The notes beneath the pieces were generated by a model. It made no database searches. It was not told where the DNA came from and saw only the letters and a list, made by a program, of their open reading frames with translations. Below are positions 55,641 through 64,000 of a stretch of 64,000 nucleotides of DNA, piece by piece. Every line of letters starts with the position of its first letter. Position 1 is the stretch's first letter. Source of the DNA: Plenodomus lindquistii (Eukaryota; Ascomycota; Dothideomycetes; Pleosporales; Leptosphaeriaceae); NCBI GenBank assembly GCA_025504975.1, contig JANUWI010000002.1, forward strand, positions 496,001 through 560,000. Reading direction: 5' to 3'. A program made the translations under genes and the position numbers.

Positions 55641-57326
55641 ATGACCGCTATTATTTGGTTCCTGAGCTACCTCGTCGTTACCATCGTCTCAGCACCAACA
55701 CCATACACCACGTTCATCTCCGACCACATTGCGAATCCACAAGCTCAAGCACAAGTACCAGGGTATCATGGGGAAACGAGTACTTCACGCACCGTCTTCA
55801 CTGCCATGAGCCTAGGCAGTGTGGCCCTCCTGGCGATTCTGGCTGGTATTGTAGAAAGTAATCTTGACTGGCTGCAACTGTTGACCTGAGAAGCCAATCG
55901 AGTGCAGAGCATGCGGTTGAATCAACTCAAGAATCCAAACTTCACACAAGTACTCGTCCTACTCCTATTCGCGTTTTCCTTGTCCTTCGTCGTCTCGGCT
56001 GCCATCGTAACGGTTGGTCTTGATCTTGCCACACTGAATATTTGTCGAGGCGCCGTCATTCTCTGTCTCGCCTTCTACGTGGGCAGCAAAATCACCTTGT
56101 GAGTCCCCTGTCGAAAGAGACATATCGCACAAGTCGAGCATACATGACTGGGACACTCCACAGCAACACCATGTGCATGGCTGGACGCGGAACTTCGATA
56201 CGGCATTGGCCAAGCTGAGCTTTCATTTGCACTTATCACGACTGACAGTGTCTGTCCAGGTACATCTTCTTTGTGGAACGAGCACATGCCTTACGCGCAC
56301 CTTTCATGCGACGACACCACGACCTGGTATGGCTTTTTGGCATGGTTGCCATTGCTTTCGGTTTTGGAAGCACTGCAATCGCTGGCTTCATTTGGCCCAT
56401 CGCCGACTTCAATTCATCAAGCCGCCGCTGTCACATTGGGCTTCGTCGTCGGGTGACCATACCGCTGCTGGGGTTTGACTTTATGCTCAACGTTTTCCTC
56501 ACGCTCGTCTTTGTCTACCTCCTGAGCCCAGTAGTGCGGTCCCTCGATCTCAGATTCTGCACGTTTCCAGCCAGTCGCTTTACAATGTGCATTGGCAACT
56601 TATTCCGTCGAGCCAAGAAGAAAGCCGCGGTGGATCTACATAGATCCAATCAGCGAATGGTTCGCCAAATGGAGCATCTCCTCGTCAAGACCTTGGTTGG
56701 CTCTGTGCTAATCATGCTTCCCACATTGGGCAACTTGATAACGTTGTGCGTTCTTGGAGGGCGAGAACTTGGCTGGGTAAGGCTTGACAATCGGAAACCA
56801 AATGTTGATGTCTGCTGACCTCTTACGAAATGCTAGGTTTGCCTGACAGTGTGCACGTAGGACGGTTAGTCGACCTTGTCACACGCTCGATCGATTGGCT
56901 AATGAGGCAATGCAGTCACTTGGCAAACATGTGTGTTCTACTGGCTTACCAAAGGCATCAGTGAGGCCAGGCAAAAAGCATTGGCCGGGTTAGTAATGGA
57001 GTCTAAACGTGACTCGGCCATCCAAGATTGTGAGGGTGTCATCACTGACGTCTCTTAGGCCGCGAGACTCTGTCATCAGCGAACAGTCCCGACGCCCAGA
57101 GTCACCAAGGGTACGGCCAAAGAAAGACGTTTCCTCGTCGACTGTCTCTTCGAACTCGGCGCTTGGTGAAGACAAGGAACATGCATCAGGAAATGCGGAC
57201 TCACCGGAACAATTTGGACAGGCGCCGAGGCTCCCAAGTCCCGGAGCAAGCACTTCCTCAGACAGATCACATTGGAAGGAGTCTAATCGAACAACACTCG
57301 TGAGCCATCCTGCAACACCGTCCTAG
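55641..57326 (+). CDS. Polytopic membrane protein, receptor-like, with disordered tail
   Basis: Multi-exon gene. Exon 1 starts at 55641 with a signal-peptide-like MTAIIWFLSYLVVTIVSAP and reaches about 55,850. Exon 2 runs from about 55,908 to 56,099 (NFTQVLVLLLFAFSLSFVV). Exon 3 starts near 56,260 (YIFFVERAHALRAPFMRRH) and ends after ELGW near 56,776. A short exon VCLTVCT follows, then VTWQTCVFYWLTKGISEARQ, and a last exon from about 57,060 (PRDSVISEQSRRPESPRV) to the stop at 57,326. Seven hydrophobic helices followed by a Ser-rich tail give the plan of a GPCR-like fungal protein. Exon 1/2 and the 56.8-57.0 kb junctions are not settled. No family named. Confidence 0.7.
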
Positions 57327-57345
57327 CTACCGTGGAACATTATCA

Positions 57346-57928
57346 TCAAAAGTCGGAATCCTCCTCCTCGATGACAACTGACGAGAGCAAGCCCTTCCGC
57401 CTACGGAACTCTGGCACCTTCTTAACGATGACGGGGGGGATGGAGGGCCCGAGACCAAAAGCCTTTTCCTTCTTGACGGCCTTTGCCGCTCGATACTCTG
57501 CAACTGAACGGGGCTTCTGACGAGGCTTGGGAACGACAGGTTGGTCGATATTGAGGGTAGATGACAGGACTCGCACGATGGCGTACAGGACGCCGCCTGT
57601 AATGCAGCCGATTAGGGCAGCTGTTCCGAGGAAGACGTATAGAGTCTAGGATTTTTAGAGCCATGGCCAAGCCGATTGGAGTATATAATATCAATGCAAT
57701 GCATTCCATGCTTACCTCGATGCGATCCAGCCACGTGACACTGAATGGGAAGGTTAGAATGCTGACGATGACCTGGCCGAGGTAGATGAAGGGTAAAATG
57801 GCAAAGTAGCCGACGCGACAGATTGGAGCTAGCACAAAGACGAGAGAAGCAATGAGTTTGCTGATGGGCCACCAGATGGTGTGAGTGAGCAGGGAGATGG
57901 CTTTGAGGGCGTGCTCCAGGTAGGCCAT
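57346..57928 (-). CDS. Small uncharacterised fungal membrane protein
   Basis: Exons 57928-57716 and 57645-57346 give 170 residues starting MAYLEHALKAISLLTHTIWW. Three hydrophobic segments follow, with LIASLVFVLAPICRVGYFAI, LGQVIVSILTFPFSVTW and, after the intron, LGTAALIGCITGGVLYAIV. The C-terminal 75 residues are basic (PVVPKPRQKPRSVAEYRAAK) and end in an acidic EEEDSDF. Its stop is only 19 bp from that of the convergent gene on the plus strand, so the transcripts probably overlap at their 3' ends. Function unknown; ER or Golgi location is a guess. Confidence 0.75.
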
Positions 57929-58203
57929 GTCTGTGGTTGCAGTACAAAGGAAGACTATGGGCGATTGGGGAGGGGACATGGGATTGCCAGGATCCCTGTG
58001 TGGTGCTGCATGCGTTTCTGAGACGGGCGATAGCTTGGCCCTGACCTGACCTGACCTCGCCCACTCGCCCATGGGCCATGGCGCGAGGACCGGGTAGGAG
58101 TGTGCCCAGTGCCCAGTGCCCACGCTGCGCTGCGCTGCGCTGCTTCCCCAGATTCCCGCCCTCGCCCACGGCAGCAGCATCCAGTCGCCTTCCTAAAGCG
58201 GCC

Positions 58204-60303
58204 ATGGGGAACCAGCACTCGCGGTCGTCGAGTGCGCCGCCGCAATCGCAATCGCAGTCGCAGTCGCAGTCGCAGTCGCAGTCGCAAGCGGCCTCGCCCA
58301 CCAGCGTGACCGTGTCACATGGCGCCGCGGGGGGCCAGGACCGCGACCGCGACCGCGACCGGGCCTCGAGCTCGCACGCCTACCACGCAGCCCGCCGGCG
58401 AGAATCCATCCAGGCTCTGAGCACGGCGAAAGCGCAGGCGGCGCCCCCCTCGGCCACGCTCGACCACGCCGAAAGCCAGCCCACGCACCTCCACGCCCGC
58501 CCCCTCTCGCGCGGGCCCTCGCAGCCCGTTGCCGCCGCCTCCTCGGCCACGACGGTTGCGAGCCAGCTGCGCGCCGCCCACGACAGCCTGCGCTCCCCCG
58601 CACACCACGACACCGCCAACATGGGCAACGAGCAGAGCAGCCAAAGGGGCCACAAGGACAAGGACAAGGCCCATGCCCATGCCCATGCCACCCCGCCGCC
58701 GCCGCTGCCCCGCCCCGTCTCGAGTACGCCAGAGCCTGCGCAGCAAATACAACAGCCTCCTCCCCCACAACCACAGCAACAGCCCCCTCCACAACCACAA
58801 CCACAATCACAACCACAACCACAGCCCCAGAACTATGTGCCCTCACCCCAGACCCGCCCCGTCAATGTCCCCGCCGTCGTGCGCGAAGAGCCCCGCGCAG
58901 AGCTCCCAGACATTGCGTCCTCGATAGACCCCGCCAGCGCCTCGCAAGACTACATCTCCGCCTCTCACTTCAACCGCCCGCCCCGCCTGCCCCTGCCCAT
59001 TGAGGAGGAGGTGTACACGCCCGGCTCGCCAATCATCTCGCCCCAAGATCTCTCGAGCCCAATTGACCATGGCGAGGTCGAGGGCGCATTGCCCAAGCGC
59101 TCGTCCATGCTCAGCACCACCACAGCTGACGACGACGACCTGGGCGACGAGTTCAAGCCAAACACGGGCCGGCCGACCGTCTCAACGCTGATTGAGTGGG
59201 AGGGACCTGGCGAGCGCGTATACGTCACGGGCACATTTGCAGGCTGGAATCGCAAGTATCGCCTGCACCGCAAGTAAGTCGACGTCTTCTTTGCCCTTTG
59301 TACCTCGACAAGCCCTGTGCGTCTGTGCGCATGGGGCAGGTCGATCCCATGCTGGTTGCCTGCAGCCTGCAGCCTGCCGCGGGGCTGTTTTCCCCCCTCC
59401 ACGTCCGGTCTGAGACACAATCAATCAAGCGACGCCGCGCGTGTCAGGCCTTGAACTCTAATCCCAAAGCTGCTGCTCCTGCCTCTTCTCGAGGGTTACA
59501 CAGCACACCGACAAGTACAGACGCACTCACCAATACAGCCGCTGACATGAAAACCTTTATAGTGGTCCAAGCAAGAAGAAAGATGCCCTCTCTGCCTACG
59601 TTCTCATCACCCCCGGAACACACCACCTTATGTTCCTCGTCGACAACGAAATGAAGACATCCGACAAACTGCCCACGGCCGTCGATTACACAAACATCCT
59701 TGTCAACTACCTCGAAGTCTCTTATGATGATGTCCACTCCCCTGCTCCCGGCGTCGCAGCTACCGCAAAGCCCATCCCAGACGCGACAACACCAATCCAA
59801 GAACGCGATGCACTGCCTGGCGTCGACCCACCACAGAACCCCCCTCCATCACCCACTCTCGTCCCCCTCAAGGCACCTCTGCCCGAACCAGCGAAACCAC
59901 CCGCCCCTGAGCCAGCCAAGAAATACCACAAGAACATTCCGCGGTACCTGATCGACCTCGACGCACATGAGGAGTCTTCGCGCTTTGCCCGCGCAAACGC
60001 CATGACGAACAATCTCCCCACGCCACCTACGCTCCCAGGCTTCCTAGGCAAGAGTATCCTGAACGGAACCACGCCCATGAAGGATGACAGCAGTGTACTG
60101 ATCCACCCGAACCACACGGTGCTCAACCACCTGGCCACGAGTAGTATCAAAGACGGCATCTTGGCAACCAGTGCAACCACGCGGTACAAGCAAAAGGTAT
60201 TTTTCATCAATGCCCAGCGTTGCGAGTGGAAAGCTAATATGTGAACTAGTTCTTAACAACCATCATGTACAAGCCCAAGGAAGACGGGGAGCATAGGGTC
60301 TAA
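58204..60303 (+). CDS. GAL83: SNF1/AMPK beta subunit (Gal83/Sip2 type)
   Basis: Exons 58204-59273, 59563-60196 and 60250-60303 give 585 residues. The protein starts MGNQHSRSSS, a good N-myristoylation signal. A long disordered region rich in Gln, Pro and His follows, including a QS run coded by CAGTCG repeats. The glycogen-binding/CBM48 domain begins near residue 327: LIEWEGPGERVYVTGTFAGW, interrupted by an intron, then VLITPGTHHLMFLVDNEM. The C-terminal ASC domain (KNIPRYLIDLD, LNHLATSSIKDG, TTRYKQK, FLTTIMYKPK) binds the kinase and gamma subunits. It tethers Snf1 and directs its location in glucose response. A second in-frame MGNEQSSQRG at 58,621 could start a shorter myristoylated form. 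Confidence 0.95.
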
Positions 60304-61470
60304 TTCTCTTGTATAATCCAATGGGCAGGCGAATGGACAGGAGCTTCGGCGTAAAACGAGGTGGCGTTTTCATTCCCAAAAGAACTCGGGCACATCACTT
60401 CGTGTGACTTTTTTTTTGCTCGTCTTAAAAGAAGCAAAGCAAGCAAAGTATGGGCGCGTCACGTCACAACCATGCTTTTCTTTTTCCCCCTTCTTGCAAA
60501 CGACTGTTATGGTAATAATACCCCCCCCTCCAACTCTGCATAGAGGAGGCTTCTCTCGTCATTAGATGGGAATTTCCACCAATGAATTTGAAAAAAATAA
60601 AAAAAAAATCCCAAAACGTAGATATTTGTGTCGTACCTGTCTAGATCTGTCATGTAAGTCGCGGGGTATACGTACCAACAGGTCTTGTTTCTCAATTATG
60701 ACGTTGGTTGTTGTGTATGCTGTGAGGCTCACTGTAGAGTTATTTAGTTAGTTAGTTGTGTGTGGTGTTGGCTTTGCCGTCATCATGCATTATTGTATGA
60801 TTGATGAGCCATAACGTGGTGGGTGTGTGGGATATAATTTCTTCGCCGCCAACGTTCGTTCGTAGTGTATCATCATGCGGGTAGGGTTGAAAGAGTATAA
60901 TTAATGTGCACTGGCGTACGTACTGTACACTCACGTATACTCTAAGCTAGCACGTTTGGAATATCATTGACAGTACCGAGTTCAATTAACTAGGCCAGGC
61001 TTATTATTATCATGACTGCAGACTCACTCTGAGTATGGGGTACCAACAGGAGTGTTTGTGCGTAATTGAAGTAACTGTTTAAGAACTTCTCTGGATATTT
61101 TTTTGTTGGCCTGATGGGGGGGGGGGGGGGGGTTTTCTGGGTCAACAGTTAGTGTCTGGATAGTATTGCCTGTGTGCTAATGAATATTTTTGCTATACTA
61201 ACTCTGAGAATATATTTACACGCACTAGTAATATATTCCCAAAGCCGCATCTGTATATAAGCCCCTGGCTACCTTTGTCCCAAACATATTCTCACTGACA
61301 CACATACAACAGACACATACAACAGACACATACAACAGACACATACAACAGACACATACAACAGACACATACAACAGACACATACAACAGACACATACAA
61401 CATACACATACACACATACACATACAACATACACACAACGTACCCCACGCCCCCAAACCACTCTTTCAAA
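60304..61470. other. Gap with G run and minisatellite, no gene seen
   Basis: 1.17 kb between tandem genes. It contains a run of about 17 G at 61,116-61,132 and a 13 bp minisatellite ending some 70 bp before the next start codon. No gene recognised. Confidence 0.5.
61299..61403. repeat. 13 bp minisatellite in a promoter/leader
   Basis: About eight tandem copies of ACACATACAACAG, followed by degenerate CACATACA repeats, directly upstream of the gene at 61,471. Confidence 0.92.
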
Positions 61471-62264
61471 ATGAACACACCACCACCACCACCCCAACGC
61501 TACACCATCTTCAAACCCCTCTACAAGAAACCATCAAAAATACTTCCAATCTTACGCACCATATACCCCCCAGAAGCATTACCCAAGCCTGCTTCCACTC
61601 CACCACCATCACCACCACCCACACCTCGCCTATCCAGAGCAACACTCGCAGATGTACCCCGCCCCGCAACCCCCGCCATCTCCTCCCCAGAAATCACAGA
61701 CGGGCCCTGGATCCCCACCGACGCCATAAGCGACACTTGCTCCTGCTGGGTGTTTTGCCAGGGCGAGTGGACAGTAGTGTGGTGCTGCATAGGCATGTGT
61801 CCGCGAATCGAGTACTTTGTATGCGAGATTTGTTGGGAGGAGCTTCAAGAGCAGCTTTTGGACGACTCTTGGAGTGAATTAGGGGTTGTGAACGCCAGGG
61901 CTGAGGAATACGATGGCGATGAGGAATACCACGGCGATGAGGAATACGACGACATTGAGGAGATCCACACGAGGATGATAAGAATGGGTAGGTTGAGTGT
62001 CTTCGCTCTGAGGAGCTTTTTGCTGACTTGAGGGATAGTGGACTGGCTTGTTCAGGATCAGAGTGATATGGAAGAGGATGCTGCTGAGGCTGAGGCTGGT
62101 AAGTTTTTCGCTCTGGGTCTTGGGTCAGGTATGGCTTTGTTTACTGATGCTGGTGTAAAGTTTCGGACGATACCACCCGCAATGACAGTGTTGTCGCTGC
62201 TTTGGCCGAAACGTTCGAAATCGGCTCCGACGACGAGCAATCTATCATACCTCCTCGGCCTTGA
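61471..62264 (+). CDS. Pro-rich, Cys-rich protein, unrecognised
   Basis: Exons 61471-61987, 62039-62098 and 62161-62264 give 226 residues with all phases closing, which supports a real gene. The N-terminus is Pro-rich (MNTPPPPPQRYTIFKPLY). A middle segment has eight Cys in 32 residues: DTCSCWVFCQGEWTVVWCC, then GMCPRIEYFVCEICWEEL, an arrangement that could hold zinc. The C-terminal part is acidic, with DGDEEYHGDEEYDDIEE repeats and an end rich in Asp and Glu. No signal peptide. It may be a lineage-specific protein. Confidence 0.65.
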
Positions 62265-64000
62265 TTGAAGACGGTCTACTCGCTCTGGGGGGGCCGGATG
62301 TTATTATAGTTCATTCTTTGCAGGAACCTGCACATGGGTCGGCCGGATAGTTTTCATCGAGAGTTTCTGTTGAAGGTGTACGCTTGGTATCTGTCGTCGA
62401 CATCGAATGATTCTCACTGCCCATCCTCATGGTCCGGATAATGTTTATCAGGCATTATGTTCACCTTTAGTGTAGTTAGTTCTGTGATGCTCGAAGTAAT
62501 ACATCGACTTACCCAGGACTCCTACATGTCTTGATGTTTTATTCGTTGATGCCCTTATCACAAGCCCCAGTCGTACTCGATAACGTTTGCGGCCTGACCC
62601 GAAGTTCCCGGGAATGCGGTGCATCTCTTGAATTTAAGAATGGTCCGTTCGAGACCCCCAAGCGGGTCTTCGTGAGTTGTTCGCAAGGCTCCACGCGGCA
62701 TCAGTCGCAATGTACCGGGGCATCCGTCACATTTGTCATCCTCCATGTTTCGGACAGGACGAGCCTACCCAGATGATTTTGTCTATCACCGCATGTCGAC
62801 CAAAGTACGCACAGCGGTCGATGGAGTGGATGTGGTATATGCATCCGCATACTGGGAACTTCTCGACCACACGGAAACACATGTTGCAAGTGCGGTAGTG
62901 GTATCGTTGGGAGATTTGGTCCTGACTGGTGAAAAGCAGAAAAGATCTTGCAGAAGATTGAGGTTCAAGGGGCAATAAAGAGAATTGAAACGTGAGGCAA
63001 GCGTTTGAAAGGGAACAGTGTAGAGCTGTATATCTATTAGAAGTGCACTGTAGGCACCATAGAGGGTCCTGGCAGACGGCGGTCCGATTACAGTACACAA
63101 TGACGAGTCAAAATGCGAAATATACTTCCCTTTCTATTCAATCCGGGGTGCAAGTGGTCATTCAAGTGTATAGACGGTGGAAGCTATCATTGGCGTGTCG
63201 TGACGAGATTCTGGTGAGCGGCAACAGTCAGCCGCAATCCACGGTGAGATGAAAGCAATCGTTCAAGCCACACGGGATGGATGGCTCGTCCTTCAACAGG
63301 CTCAGCTCAAGACATAGTTCCAGACATGGGTCCTTGCGGCCGAATCGTAGGCCGTCGATCCCGTCACTGGTCAGAGGGATGTCTCAGCCGTAGACAAGGC
63401 AGATGCATTTTGCAGCGGTTGTGGCTTATGGTTCGTCTATCGGGCGACTGGGGTCAGATGAGCTGAACGGGAAGCAGCGACGACATTGCGCTACCGGCGG
63501 CAGTGCTGTCATAGCTGCGGAAGCGCTGGCAAAGCCATTGTCATAGCTGAACATGGCTCAACGGTGAAAAACAACGGACGAAGGTTTGCGGTGAGACTCC
63601 GCCGGCGGGATAACGATAGACAAAGTAAATCAAGACAGTACACCTGCTGCTGTGCAAGGCATGCCCAAGTACCGAGGCAGTTGCTGAAGTGAAGCAAGAG
63701 CGAGGCGGTGAATTGAGGACGAGGGTGTCGAGGAAGCACGGTTCACTCATACCTAGGTCAGCCCTAAATATCTCGGCAGCCACCTTCCACCACACCACAT
63801 CAAACCTCCGCACCAGTCTTCGTAGATGGTTTTCCAGCTGAGAAATCTGTTTCGCTGAAGTCATTTTGCTCTTGAGCTTCATGGTCAACAGATGTTCGGT
63901 ACGTTGTATTTACAATGCGGAAGTCAAGACTTCGGCATGACGACTCCAGCGCGGAATCGGGTTACCTAGATGGGATTACTTCATTCGGCGGGAAGCATCC
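62265..64000. other. Right end, no clear gene
   Basis: 1.7 kb with only short open frames on either strand. The one stretch with protein-like character is the minus-strand segment listed at 63,752-63,888. Confidence 0.4.
63752..63888 (-). other. Possible exon with a SANT/Myb-like helix
   Basis: On minus, from an ATG at 63,888, the frame reads KQISQLENHLRRLVRRFDVV then WWKVAAEIF. This has the spacing of a Myb/SANT repeat (LVRRFxxxWxxVA), and it ends at a good donor CTAG|GTATGAG. I found no convincing following exon, so this may be a gene start or a remnant. Confidence 0.3.

Noticed and set aside
57422..58301. Long open frames on minus, 229 and 252 residues
   Set aside because: They run through the intron of the small membrane protein gene and into the shared upstream region; only the MAYLEH part is coding.
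58193..58846. Gly/Val-rich open frames on minus, up to 217 residues
   Set aside because: Shadow of the GC-rich repetitive first exon of the SNF1 beta subunit gene.

Overview
The window is nuclear DNA from a filamentous ascomycete, most likely a dothideomycete of the order Pleosporales. The evidence is dense, intron-bearing protein genes with 45-60 bp GT-AG introns on both strands. The gene set is a typical ascomycete one: Rbx1, Cdc34, Cbf5, a Sis1-type Hsp40, a BAR protein of the Rvs161/Hob3 type, the MIPC synthase Sur1, an SNF1 beta subunit and ABCG and CDF transporters. There are no bacterial operons, rRNA, recognisable tRNA or CRISPR. Exon coordinates were worked out by hand from splice sites and reading frame; where all phases close, confidence is high.

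Left part (1-34.4 kb), host genes in order: 3' end of an unknown gene (+); a membrane protein with a long disordered tail (-); a disordered protein with an Edc1/PNRC decapping motif (-); RBX1 (+); signal peptidase subunit SPC1 (-); a CorA/Mnr2 magnesium transporter (+); CDC34 (+); mitochondrial TrpRS (-); RVS161/hob3 (+); a TENA/THI-4-fold protein (+); CBF5 (+); a Sis1-like Hsp40 with a heat shock element upstream (+); two large unknown proteins (+); and a CDF metal transporter (-). RBX1 and CDC34 encode partners of the same SCF ubiquitin ligase and lie about 5 kb apart.

Middle part (34,428-42,785): a complete 8,358 bp DNA transposon. It has perfect 72 bp terminal inverted repeats and a 6 bp target duplication, AGTGAT. 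It carries five intact, intron-containing genes: a retroviral-integrase-like DDE transposase; a 414-residue nuclear-looking protein with one CxxC and SUMO-type motifs; two related-looking unknown proteins (167 and 399 residues); and a 439-residue histone H3 variant. The variant's H3 tail is replaced by acidic, Pro/Gln, basic and RGG segments. Throughout the element, and nowhere else I noticed, a motif TGTAATAG(T/C) recurs in pairs exactly 12 bp apart in most introns and intergenic gaps. This mobile element with its own histone and a dispersed 12 bp signal is the most interesting object in the window.

Right part (42.8-64 kb), host genes: a polytopic membrane protein (+), a short unknown (-), an APH-fold kinase (-), a small conserved fungal protein (-), an ABCG half transporter (-), SUR1 (-), a polytopic receptor-like membrane protein (+) convergent with a small membrane protein (-), the SNF1 beta subunit (+), and a Cys-rich unknown protein (+) behind a 13 bp minisatellite. 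The last 1.7 kb has no clear gene apart from a possible SANT-like exon on the minus strand.
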